Below are positions 1-9,226 of a stretch of 64,000 bases of DNA, one piece after another. This stretch comes from Rhizophagus clarus. Taxonomy: Eukaryota > Glomeromycota > Glomeromycetes > Glomerales > Glomeraceae. Every line of letters begins with the position of its first letter. The first letter of the stretch is position 1. A model generated the notes under the pieces. That model did not search any database, was not told the DNA's origin, and saw only the letters and a list, made by a program, of their open reading frames with translations. A program made the translations under genes and the position numbers. The stretch is from the NCBI GenBank assembly GCA_015698045.1, contig BLAL01000040.1, positions 536,501 to 600,500 on the forward strand. Direction: 5' to 3'.

Positions 1-391
1 TTGAAATTAAATTATAACATCATTCATAGCTAATTCATATCTCATTATCTCATTCATAGCTACGCATTGCACACTTGCACAGTATAAATAAAGATTTTCA
101 ATGTTATGGCATAACTATCTTTAGAAATCGGAGTAGTATATCCGAAACAAGCATTAACTTATTTAAGTATCAATAATTCATGCTTCCTTTCATAAATTCT
201 TTATAAGGTTAAATGATTCCTTAAAGAAAAGATAATTAAATTTAATTGGTTTCGTTGTTAAAGTAACACTACATATCAATAACGCGATCGACGCATACTA
301 CGCATACTATATGCACGGTTTTATATACGTTCATTCCCGCTGAAAATTCAAAAAAAAAAAAATTTTTTTTTTCTCGAATAATAATTACAAA
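1..391. other. AT-rich 5' flank of first HMG gene
   Basis: No coding potential seen. It carries a TATA-like stretch near 321-330 and an A13-T10 tract at 350-372, about 20-40 bp upstream of the start codon at 392. These are the likely promoter elements of the following HMG gene (inference). Confidence 0.5.
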
Positions 392-1600
392 ATGGAATAT
401 ACCTTCTCCGAAAGCTTCCAATCTGATGAACAAATTATTAATGAATCGACTTATAAATTTTTTTTGGATATGAATACTTTGTTGACAAACAGAGAAGGAT
501 TAAGTCATCCGCCAAAATCTCAAAATGCGTTTATTTTATATAGGAATAACAAGATGGCCAGTCCCGAATTTAAGAATAGACCAGCTCGAAAGAAAAGAGC
601 TTGTGATATTTCGAAAGAAATAGCTGTCCTCTGGAATAGGGAACCAGAAAATATAAAATCACTCTTCCGTGCTCTTGCAAGAATAGCTAAACGAATGAAT
701 TCCGAAATTTATGGACAAAGAACCGAAAATGAAGGGGATGAAACAGCACAAGAAACACACGATTTGATAGTAACAACACCACAACAAGAATGCTATTATC
801 CTTCTTGGGATGGAGGGGATGGAACAGCACAAGAAACACACGATTTGATTGTAACAACACTACAACAAGGATACTATTATCCCTTTGGTGATGGAGGGGA
901 TGAAACAGCACAAGAAACACACGATTTTGTTGTAACAACACTACAACAAGGATACTATTGTCCCTCTGGGGCACAAGGAACACACGATTTGATAGTAACA
1001 ACACCACAACAAGGATACTATTATCCCTCTGGTGATGGAGGGGATGAAACAGCGCAAGAAACACACGATTTGATTGTATCAACATTACAACAAGGACACT
1101 ATTATCCTTCCGGAGATGGAGGGGATGAAACAGCACAAGAAACACACGATTTGATTGTAACAACACTACAACAGGGATACTATTATCCCCCCGGGGATGG
1201 AGAGGATGGAACAGTACAAGAAACACACGATTTGATTGTAACAACCCCACAACAAGGATGCTATTATCCTTCTTGGGATGGAGGGGATAGAACAGCACAA
1301 GAAACACACAATTTGATTGTAACAACACTACAACAAGGATACTATTATCCCTCCAGTGATGGAGGGGATGGAACAGCACAAGAAACACACGATTTGATTG
1401 TAACAACACTACAACAAGGATATTATTATCCTTCTTGGGACGGAGGGGATGAAACAGCACAAGAAACACACGATTTGATTGTAACAACACCACAACAAGA
1501 ATGCTATTATCCTTCTTGGGATGGAGGGGATGGAACAGCACAAGAAACACACGATTTGATTGTAACAACACTACAACAAGGACACTATTTTCTCTCTTAG
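392..1600 (+). CDS. HMG-box (MATA-HMG-like) protein with 27-residue tandem repeats
   Basis: A single-exon gene for 402 residues. An HMG box lies at about residues 40-110: it opens with PPKSQNAFILYRNNKMASPE, has the central tryptophan in ISKEIAVLWNRE, and ends with a basic third helix (RALARIAKRM). This is the typical layout of the MATA-HMG DNA-binding family that is expanded in Glomeromycotina, so a nuclear DNA-binding role is inferred. From about residue 115 to the end the protein consists of eleven copies of a 27-residue (81-bp) repeat with core TAQETHDLIVTTLQQGYYYP. The fourth copy is shortened. Compared with its neighbours, the basic N-terminal arm before the box is missing. The stop codon falls inside a twelfth, degraded repeat copy, so the present C-terminus is probably a recent truncation. 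The large open frame on the opposite strand is a by-product of the repeat and is not called. Confidence 0.8.
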   Translation: MEYTFSESFQSDEQIINESTYKFFLDMNTLLTNREGLSHPPKSQNAFILYRNNKMASPEFKNRPARKKRACDISKEIAVLWNREPENIKSLFRALARIAKRMNSEIYGQRTENEGDETAQETHDLIVTTPQQECYYPSWDGGDGTAQETHDLIVTTLQQGYYYPFGDGGDETAQETHDFVVTTLQQGYYCPSGAQGTHDLIVTTPQQGYYYPSGDGGDETAQETHDLIVSTLQQGHYYPSGDGGDETAQETHDLIVTTLQQGYYYPPGDGEDGTVQETHDLIVTTPQQGCYYPSWDGGDRTAQETHNLIVTTLQQGYYYPSSDGGDGTAQETHDLIVTTLQQGYYYPSWDGGDETAQETHDLIVTTPQQECYYPSWDGGDGTAQETHDLIVTTLQQGHYFLS

Positions 1601-1650
1601 AATGGAGGGATAGAACAGCACAAGAAACACACGATTTGATTGTAACAATA
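731..1650 (+). repeat. 81-bp tandem repeat array, 12 copies
   Basis: The 81-bp unit (27 codons) recurs from about 731; for example the GGGG at 734-737 recurs at 815-818. Eleven copies are in frame with the HMG gene. The twelfth, 1601-1650, follows the stop and is out of frame because one G is missing from the GGGGAT motif. Confidence 0.9.
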
Positions 1651-1718
1651 CCCGACAAGAACACTAAAAACACACAATTATTAAATTGTTCCTTATTCCT
1701 CCTGAAAAGTTAATATAG
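1601..1718 (+). pseudogene. Out-of-frame former C-terminus of the HMG gene
   Basis: After the TAG at 1598-1600 the repeat continues for one more copy, then runs into a tail whose DNA around 1707-1735 resembles the 3' ends of the two downstream HMG genes. In particular, a lysine-leucine-isoleucine-TAG at 1707-1718 matches the lysine-leucine-threonine-TAG end of the gene at 6895. The premature stop corresponds to a TGG codon in other copies, and a one-base deletion follows. I read this as the lost C-terminus of the gene at 392. Confidence 0.55.
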
Positions 1719-1751
1719 CACAAAAAATCAACTGGTTATCTATTAAATAAC

Positions 1752-1811
1752 ATCTTCCATATCGTTGCCAAAACAGAATGGTGGGTCTGTCTTGACAATG
1801 ATATGGAAGAT
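1752..1811. repeat. Inverted repeat (hairpin) downstream of first HMG gene
   Basis: The arms 1752-1767 and 1796-1811 pair over 16 bp with one mismatch. Pairing continues inward to about 1777 and 1786 with two more mismatches, leaving an 8-nt loop. It could be a 3' UTR hairpin or a very short foldback element. It is not the same sequence as the palindromes after the next two HMG genes. Confidence 0.7.
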
Positions 1812-2109
1812 ATATACTTAATGGATAGTTGGTTGGTTTTGTTATGTTGCTTTTCATCATGGAATATAACGAATGCTGATAGTAACAATATAATTTTATA
1901 TTAGGCTTTGGATATTGGTTATTATATTATTAAAATTAAATAAAACTAATTTGGCTCTTATAATTACTTTATTTATTTAAATATTATTTTTTTTTATTAT
2001 TATTGAATTCTAATTTTATCGAAATGTAACTCTTTTTATATAAAAAATAATAAAATATATTAAGTTACACAAGCATATACCCGAGTCTGTATTTTGTACT
2101 GGAAATCGT

Positions 2110-3470
2110 CTCCATTACAGGCAAAAAGTCAACTCAAATTGCTTTTCAAACAAAGAAATTGTTTAAAATACGCAACCGTTCAAGAGGAAAATACAATATC
2201 TTTTTTTTAAAAAAAAAGAAAAGTGGCTGAATGTAAATCCAAACTCAGAAGAGTCAAACAAACAGAGAGAAAAACCTGCTCATTTTCTTCAAATAGAAGA
2301 GGCTTTTTCATTATGGACAACTAATGCACTTGCTGCAGACCTTGTTAATAATTTTACAGCATTAACGGATTTAACGAACGCTATAATTTAAAACAGTACA
2401 TTAAATGGGGTGAAGCAAAAGCGCGCCATTGGAAACGTTAGAAAAAGAAAGGAAAATTTTGCGTGAAATAATTAAGGATTATGGTTTGAATAATGTTTTC
2501 AGTTGTGATGAAACAGATAATCTTCAATTTTTTTAAAATTTATTGAATGATATTTTAATATTTTCTCTTTATTTTAGGATTGTATTTGGATCTTAAACTA
2601 AAACACTAGTGTAAGACTTACTTTCAGGAAACAAGAAATCAAAAAAATGTGTTACATTTCAACGCAACTGGAACCGAAAAATTCTTATCAAACATGAATA
2701 TTGCATGGGAAAAAAAGGAAGATTTACCAGTTAGTTAAGTTAGTTATTATTGAGATTCAACTTTATGGATGCAGATTTCGATACGGAACGATTATCTTAT
2801 GTACAGCTACATTTGTCAAATTTACATTTTCGTCTATTATATGTACTGGTGCATTATCAACTAGTAAAAAGAAAGTGGCGATTTTGCAATCGCACCTGCC
2901 TATCCGATTTGTTTTTTGCCTCCAAATACTACATCACATTTACAACCTTGTGATGCGCAAATTATCAATTCTTTTAAGGTCAGTAATAACTTTTTAATAT
3001 TTATTATTAATTAAAAATTTAAAAACAGCAATAAATTAACATAGAATTTTTAAAGCTAGATTGAGATTATGTATTTCTAGTAATTCAGGCATAGTATCGA
3101 AAATACTTGTTAAGAATAGGATTGAGGCGTATAAAATTCACAAGAATTGAGGACTCCAAACATTTATGATGCCATTAATTTTAGCAAAAGTGCCTGAGTT
3201 TAAATTCGTGATAAAATGGAGATACGAGTGCTGATTGATCAACTCCCGTTGGATTTTCTTCATATTGATGGCAGTTTAAAAGATAAATTGTGTTTATGGT
3301 AAAGTCTAAGAATAAAGAACCAGAAATAGATCCAAATGAGGGAGGGACCTTTGAAGTGATTTCAACTAAAAAAGCCTTAGATCGTCTGGATGATCTTGTT
3401 TTATTTTTTGAATATTCATCAAATATCTCTATTAATCCAAATGAATTAAATATCTTGAAGAGCCAATAGT
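2110..3470 (+). pseudogene. Decayed Tigger/pogo-type DDE transposase
   Basis: Conceptual translation in shifting frames gives successive landmarks of the Tigger/pogo/Jerky transposase family. A CENP-B-like helix-turn-helix stretch near 2290-2350 contains IEEAFSLWTTNALAADL. A catalytic-core stretch near 2430-2515 reads EKERKILREIIKDYGLNNVF and is followed by CDET, the first catalytic aspartate. Near 2910-2975 is FLPPNTTSHLQPCDAQIINS, the family hallmark around the late catalytic residues. Near 3345-3465 is a C-terminal tail with ALDRLDDLVLFFEY. At least four frameshifts and several stops interrupt it, so it cannot encode an active enzyme. Terminal inverted repeats could not be fixed by eye; AT-rich ATACCGA-type sequence at 3575-3700 may be the right end. 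Confidence 0.8.
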
Positions 3471-3479
3471 TTTATCGTT

Positions 3480-4415
3480 TTATCCAATAGATAGTTTTAT
3501 TCAATATAATATGTTACTATTCATTTATGCCAATATTCTAATATAATATAATAATAAATATAATAAATTTCGTTTGTTATACCGTTAATTTATTTTCGCT
3601 TAATTGAGATTTTCGTCATATTGCGAATACAAGATTTCTTATACCGATATGGATCAATATAATAGTAATATCGTTAACATACCGATAATTGGATATACCT
3701 ATATTTTTTCCTCAAAATAACATTATCAGTACATAGAAATTTTAACGTTAAAATAAAAAAAATCACGATGCAAAATATGCGAATTCGGGTTTCATATATC
3801 GCTGCAAAATGGTATCATTCTTTTGCAAGTTTTTTTTTTTTTTTTTTTTTTTCTTGAAGTCTTGGCATGCTGGTAATTTTTTACTGGAACAACTACAAGG
3901 GATTAAAATAATTAAGCAAGAATAATGCAAGATATGATGACATGATTAAAATTAAAATAATCATATCTTTATTTTGAAATAATTTTAGAAAACAATAACT
4001 CGGCGATTTGTATATTTTTGGAAACAAGCGTTATTATGACGCTATATGAATGTGAGACAAAAAATTCTGTTTGAAAATCAATATAGTATAAAATAAAATA
4101 TACGTTACACGTTCAATTATTCAAACAATAACCAAACTGCGGTATGAAAGGGCCTAATTAAATTTAAACTAAACAACTTTCTTATAAAAAGACCATAGCA
4201 TTTATGAACTTGTTCTTATTTCTTATTTGAAATTTTTTTTTTTTTTTAAGGTGTTGAAAACATATATACATTTATTAGATTAGATAGGACTAGATTATAA
4301 TCACTTCTATTCTATATGTAATACTCCCAGCCGCAGCCAGTTCGAAAATCCACCCATTTCTTATTTGAAATTACAAGAAAAAAAAAAAATATATATATAT
4401 ATACTTTATTTAACA
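3480..4415. other. Intergenic, no gene seen
   Basis: AT-rich spacer with a 24-nt T run near 3829-3852 and an A/T-rich leader (4378-4402) just before the next HMG gene. Nothing coding is visible. Confidence 0.5.
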
Positions 4416-5741
4416 ATGGATAAATTTGACCAACAACGACGAAAACGCAACAAATCTTCTGCGCATAAGAATAATAAATTTGGACCTGATCCTTGTAAAT
4501 CTGACGAGGATATTGTTAATGAATCGATTCATCTGTTTTACATAGATATATATAAGTTGCTAATTAATCCAGATACAACTCGACGTCATAAAAGAATGCT
4601 GAAAACTGGAGGAAATCCACCGCGTCCTCTGAACGCATTTATGTTATATAGAAAGAATCAAATGGCTAGTCCTCAATTTGAAAACAAATCAACTGAAGAT
4701 AAAAAAGCGACACTTCTTTCAGATCAGATAGCAGATTCTTGGAATAAAGAAGCAGATGATGTAAAAAAAGTTTTCTATGCTCTTCAAAGAATGGCAAAGA
4801 AAAACCATGCACAAATTTATAAAAATTATAAATATATAAGAAATTTAAGAAACAAACCACAAATTCAAAAAACAGAAAATTATAAGTCGTCGTCTACATC
4901 GTCCCGTTCTTCCTCAACTGAAATATTTTCTGAACCGTTGCCAAATAATCCCCCTATCCCACAGATTGACGCTTCTCAACCTTCAACAACAAATTTTGTC
5001 TCGTCCAACTTGAAACCAAATGAAATCATAACTCCTTATCAGCATAATTCACAATCTTCAACAGATTTTATTTCAACCTCGAGATTAGAAGATGGACTCA
5101 CATTATCTTATCTGCAGAACAACTTTTCAGTTAATGATGAATCAACAGATCCTTTTGGAAACGGCTTCATTTATAATGATATACAAGATTACGTTATTAT
5201 TTACGACACATTAAACCAGCCATACTTATACAATATTAAAACGGGTCATTATTTCCTAATCAACTTTAATGATTTTAGTAATACAACTGAAGAAATGGAT
5301 GGTTTAACCCAGAAAGCATATAATGATTTTGAATTAGCAAAGACTCATCAGCAAATGAATAATTTTGAAATGATGTATCAGCAACCATCTAATGGTTTTG
5401 AATTAACGGTCTCTCATCAACAACCGTCTAATGATTTTGAATTGGCAACCGCTCATCGGTTATTATCTAATAATTTTGAATTAGAAACTGCTCAACATCA
5501 ACCATCTAATGATTTTGAATTAACGACCGCCCATCAGCAACCATATAATGATTTTGAATTAACGATCGTTAATCAGCAAAATTGCAATGATTACGAATTA
5601 GCAAATAATTTTCAACGAATATATGATTTCCCCTCTGGTTTAAACCTTCCCCAACAAATGCTTAGTAATATACTCTTTGGACAAATCCCTTCTGAACAAG
5701 ATGATTATTCCTCTGGATGTTCCTATAAGAAGTCAACATAG
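4416..5741 (+). CDS. HMG-box (MATA-HMG-like) protein with NDFEL repeats
   Basis: Single-exon gene, 441 residues from the chosen ATG. An in-frame ATG lies 51 bp upstream (4365), but the start at 4416 gives an N-terminus (MDKFDQQRRKRNKSSAHKNN) that aligns with the two following HMG paralogues. Order of parts: a basic arm (1-20); a conserved pre-box segment at about 29-51 (SDEDIVNESIHLFYIDIYKL); an HMG box at about 68-140 beginning PPRPLNAFMLYRKNQMASPQ; a Ser/Thr/Pro-rich linker; then about eight copies of a 13-residue repeat with core NDFEL followed by T or A and a QQ-rich spacer; and a short tail ending YKKST. Nuclear DNA binding is inferred from the box. The last codons and the stop lie inside a palindrome (5716-5901). 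Confidence 0.82.
   Translation: MDKFDQQRRKRNKSSAHKNNKFGPDPCKSDEDIVNESIHLFYIDIYKLLINPDTTRRHKRMLKTGGNPPRPLNAFMLYRKNQMASPQFENKSTEDKKATLLSDQIADSWNKEADDVKKVFYALQRMAKKNHAQIYKNYKYIRNLRNKPQIQKTENYKSSSTSSRSSSTEIFSEPLPNNPPIPQIDASQPSTTNFVSSNLKPNEIITPYQHNSQSSTDFISTSRLEDGLTLSYLQNNFSVNDESTDPFGNGFIYNDIQDYVIIYDTLNQPYLYNIKTGHYFLINFNDFSNTTEEMDGLTQKAYNDFELAKTHQQMNNFEMMYQQPSNGFELTVSHQQPSNDFELATAHRLLSNNFELETAQHQPSNDFELTTAHQQPYNDFELTIVNQQNCNDYELANNFQRIYDFPSGLNLPQQMLSNILFGQIPSEQDDYSSGCSYKKST
5318..5610 (+). repeat. 39-bp coding repeats (NDFEL motif)
   Basis: About eight copies of a 13-codon unit, one of them shortened, each carrying an N-[DNG]-[FY]-E-[LM] core. The same core is found in the 12-residue repeats of the HMG gene at 9227-10807. 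Confidence 0.75.
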
Positions 5742-5901
5742 CAAAGTATCAAAGTTAATCAATTAAAAATGTTTGAAATAACACCCTTTGACAAGTTAAC
5801 ATAGCAAAGTATCAAAAAAACAACTGAAAATATATGCAAGATTTCAAACTTTTTAGTTGATTTTTTGATACTTTGCTATGTTGACTTTGCATAGGAACAT
5901 C
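5716..5901. repeat. Palindrome spanning HMG stop codon and 3' UTR
   Basis: Arms 5716-5779 and 5841-5901 are inverted copies. The core 23 bp (5731-5753 and 5864-5886) is perfect, and the outer 11 bp (5716-5726 and 5891-5901) also match after a small indel. The left arm contains the last eight codons and the TAG at 5739-5741. A third copy of the 23-bp core, in direct orientation with one mismatch, lies at 5794-5816 within the loop side. Confidence 0.9.
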
Positions 5902-6832
5902 ACTTCTTAACGAATCGAGCCGTTCAAGGCCTATGCTTTATTAACAAATTCGAACCCAATAGCCGATCAACTCTTGTTCTATTCATTAAGTAATAATGCA
6001 AATTTCGTTTTAATTGGTCTAGTTAATAAATTGTACGCTGTCGAAGCGTGCAATTTGTTAATTAAACCAGTCAAAATGAAAAAAATTTTTTATCCTTATA
6101 TTACACAAATACGTATTTATATTTATACAGTATCTATATTTATTATTTTTATCTCGTTTTTATTGAAATACAGTATAATATATTTATATAATATATTTAT
6201 AATAATAAAAATATCATTTTATTAAAACTAACAAATGAAAAATTATAAAAATTGTTTATTGCTAAAGAATTTGTTGAATGTATTAAAATCAATATTTCTT
6301 GATGTGAGCATTATAAATTATTCATACGTCGGCCACAAAAGACAAAAGATAAGATATTTTAAAAATGAGCTATTTTTTAATATAATTATGCCGATGATTA
6401 TTTTATTTTTACCTTTATCAATTGAGCAATCAACAATTACACATATCAGATATCTCTGTTGCACCAAGTAACTAAAAAATTTCTGTCACATCAATTAGCC
6501 TTGATCTAATCTAATAAGGAAAAACATCAATGATAAGGCTCGGGTAGCTACGAAGAAAGATATGATCAACAATACATGCGTGATTCAACAATAACATGCC
6601 AAGGTATTACGACAATGATAAGCTATATATATGCTGATTATGTAAAAGGAATCGGAAAACCAACTACGAGAACAACATTGAAACAATTACATACCTCATG
6701 CTAATTGTTCCGAATTAAGCAACCATTTTTTGAACTTAATTCCGGCCAAAGTCCCTATAATTCTGGGCAAAATTACCACAATGCTTATTTTCGGGAAAGG
6801 GCGTTTAATTTTGGAGCCGTACAGTAAATAAA
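5902..6832. other. Intergenic, no gene seen
   Basis: Small open frames at 5974-6225 and 6235-6471 encode only low-complexity I/L/F/N/K-rich peptides expected by chance in AT-rich DNA. No recognisable element. Confidence 0.5.
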
Positions 6833-6890
6833 ACTATAAAAAGAATAGCTCCTGAATTTCGATAAAATTAAAAAAAAAAAAATTTTTTTT
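6833..6890 (+). promoter_or_regulatory. Likely core promoter of HMG gene at 6895
   Basis: A TATA-like ACTATAAAAAG begins at 6833, about 60 bp before the ATG. It is followed by an A13-T8 tract at 6870-6890 that ends 4 bp before the start codon. The same A-then-T tract precedes the HMG gene at 392. Confidence 0.4.
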
Positions 6891-6894
6891 CATT

Positions 6895-7812
6895 ATGGGT
6901 AAATTCAAACAACAAGAAAGACGCACTAAATCTTCTGCGCATAATAAAGTTAAAAAAAATTATGTTCCCGCAGATCCGAATAAACCAGACGAGGATATTG
7001 TTAAGGAGTCAATTCATTTACTTTATTTAGATATTGATGAATTGCTGATTAATTCGAAAACAACTCGACGTTATAAAAAACTAAAGAGAAATGGAATTAC
7101 CGAATTTGAAGACCCTCCACGTCCTCAGAATAGGTTTATTTTATATAAGAGAAACAAATTGCAAAGCCCTGAATTTAAAAAAAGAAAAAAGGAAGATAAA
7201 AAAATTAAAATTACATCGAAAGAAGTATCAAAACTTTGGAAAAATGAAACGGAAGAGATTATAAAGGTTTTCTCTGCTCTTGAAAGGATGGCCGAGGAAA
7301 AGCATAAAGAAATTTACGATGGTTATAAATTTGAACCAAAAAGTCGAAAAACCAAAGACAAAGAGTCATCGATATCATCCTGCTCTTCTCCTCCAACCGA
7401 AACATCTCCAGAGATTCATAATTCTCAACCTTATTTAAAGGACGACGATAACTTTATTAGCGATAATCCGCAATCTTCAACGGATTCTATCTTATCCAAT
7501 TTGTTTGATGAACCCGCATCTCCTCACCTATTTAATGATGATTCACAATTTTCAACAAATTCTATGCCATCCGACATACTTTCAACGCAACATAATGAAT
7601 TCATCTGTAATAATAATATACAATATTACTACTTGTTAGACCAACCATATTTGTTAATTACGGATCAAATGTATTATTCGTCTAACCTTAATCTCAACTT
7701 TGATAATTTTGGACAAAGAATGTATAATTATGAACAACAACAAATAAATAATTTTTTACAACAAAATGCTTTTGTACTGGATGATGGATGTCCTTACAAA
7801 AAATTAACATAG
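6895..7812 (+). CDS. HMG-box (MATA-HMG-like) protein
   Basis: Single exon, 305 residues. Basic N-terminal arm (1-22), then the pre-box block at about 31-53 (PDEDIVKESIHLLYLDIDEL), an HMG box at about 74-145 starting PPRPQNRFILYKRNKLQSPE with the core tryptophan in KEVSKLWKNE, a serine-rich linker, and an Asn/Gln/Tyr-rich tail that ends PYKKLT. Unlike its relatives it has no tandem peptide repeat. Its first ~150 residues are almost identical to those of the minus-strand gene at 9227-10807, so the two arose by a recent inverted duplication in which only the tails diverged. The stop codon lies in the left arm of a near-perfect palindrome (7787-7920). DNA binding is inferred from the box. Confidence 0.82.
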   Translation: MGKFKQQERRTKSSAHNKVKKNYVPADPNKPDEDIVKESIHLLYLDIDELLINSKTTRRYKKLKRNGITEFEDPPRPQNRFILYKRNKLQSPEFKKRKKEDKKIKITSKEVSKLWKNETEEIIKVFSALERMAEEKHKEIYDGYKFEPKSRKTKDKESSISSCSSPPTETSPEIHNSQPYLKDDDNFISDNPQSSTDSILSNLFDEPASPHLFNDDSQFSTNSMPSDILSTQHNEFICNNNIQYYYLLDQPYLLITDQMYYSSNLNLNFDNFGQRMYNYEQQQINNFLQQNAFVLDDGCPYKKLT

Positions 7813-7920
7813 CAAACTATCAAAACAGTCAACTAAATTCTCTGAAATCAACGCGTGTTGATTTCAGAGAATTTAGTTTTGGTTTTGATAGTTTGCTATG
7901 TTCATTTTTTATACGACATC
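7787..7920. repeat. Near-perfect palindrome spanning HMG stop codon
   Basis: Arms 7806-7826 with 7882-7902 (21 bp) and 7832-7852 with 7857-7877 (21 bp) are perfect inverted repeats around a 4-nt centre (GCGT). A weaker match continues outward to 7787 and 7920. The TAG at 7810-7812 is inside the left arm. The sequence is homologous to the palindrome at 5716-5901. Confidence 0.92.
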
Positions 7921-9226
7921 ACTCATTTCAATTACATCAAGGCTTTCTTTCTGAGATTAGTACAGTATAATACTTTATTAATACCCCCGATATTCAATAT
8001 ATTAAACGATCAGTAATTATAATAGCAACAGAAATGTTGATATGCGTTATCTTAATAATGCTGATTTAGTGAATGGAGATGCAATGACATTCCTGTCACT
8101 TTTTAAAAATGAACTTTCTCTTTATATTATTTATTTTTATTTTATTTTTATATTAGTTTTATAAGTATTCATTATGTTTATCTTATTTATTTATTTATTA
8201 TTATCAGTTTTCTAATTTATTTATTATATTACAATTTGATAAATAAAAATATGAAATCTAAATTAAGAATACGAAAGTGTTACTTTAATAAATTAGAATG
8301 AACGATAAACAATCGACCCTTTCTATAGCGAATTTTGATATAACGAATTTCGAATCTTCCGCGTGGCACCGATAAGAAATAATTTTTATAATAAAATAAT
8401 CCTTTTTATAACGAATTTTCATTAAAACGAATTTTTTTTAGTATAACGAAGATTTTACAGATAAATTTTAATATAAAGGGCAATTTTGATGTTGGATTTC
8501 ATGAAAATTTTTCTCAAATAAGCAATTTTATTTATATCTCGCAGTTTCCTTTGCCTCATGATCATGATGTCTTATAAATGCATTGATTTCCTATATTTTA
8601 CAGCATTATACAAAATTTTCCACTATACCGAACAATTCCGTTATAAATTTTCTCATGACGAAGGCCTGGCAATTGTACACGGCAAGTTCTTTCCAAAATC
8701 AGTATGTAGAATTATTCTTTTATATCCTCAAGGACCAATGAATATTATAAATTTTAACTATTGTTTTGTACAAGTAGTTTTGATATAAAAATTTATAACG
8801 TATTCTGGTATATTGTGTATTTACAATGTTTCAATGTAGTTATTTAAAACCGGTTAGTAGATTCTTAGCTTATAAATTGCCTTCTGCATTGATATTGACT
8901 TTCTTTCAAGTACAGTATAATCATACTAACATCTTTTTATTTTGATATTCCGCAATATTTATGTCACATGATATTATTTATATTCTGATAAAATTTCACC
9001 TTTTATTTATTGATTTTATTTAAAGTACATATTGATGACTCAATCCCCCAATAAATAAAATTAATAAAATAAAATAAATATTGATTTTATTTAAAATTCA
9101 TTCATGCTTATTGCTAAAATTAAGTATATACCTAAAACAAATTACACTTTGAAATTCCTAATCTATATTGGAAAAGTCAATATAATACGTATGGAATGGA
9201 TATGCATAGTGAATATAGAGATAACG
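7921..9226. other. Intergenic, possible transposon-end remnants
   Basis: Nothing coding is convincing; an open frame at 8558-8788 has no recognisable motif. Between 8308 and 8460 the motif TATAACGAA recurs three times, as in decayed ends of Tigger/pogo-like elements of this kind of genome, but no partner end was found. Confidence 0.4.

Noticed and set aside
687-1673. Minus-strand open frame of 328 codons across the 81-bp repeats
   Set aside because: The repeat length is a multiple of three and lacks stops on both strands, so an antisense frame stays open automatically. The HMG box is on the plus strand.
4341-4352. GTTCGAAAATCC resembling a tRNA or SINE B box
   Set aside because: No acceptor or T-stem pairing and no A box at the right distance.
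8308-8460. TATAACGAA-rich stretch as an end of a Tigger-like element
   Set aside because: Resembles such ends, but no inverted partner or target duplication could be found, so it is mentioned only in the spacer entry.
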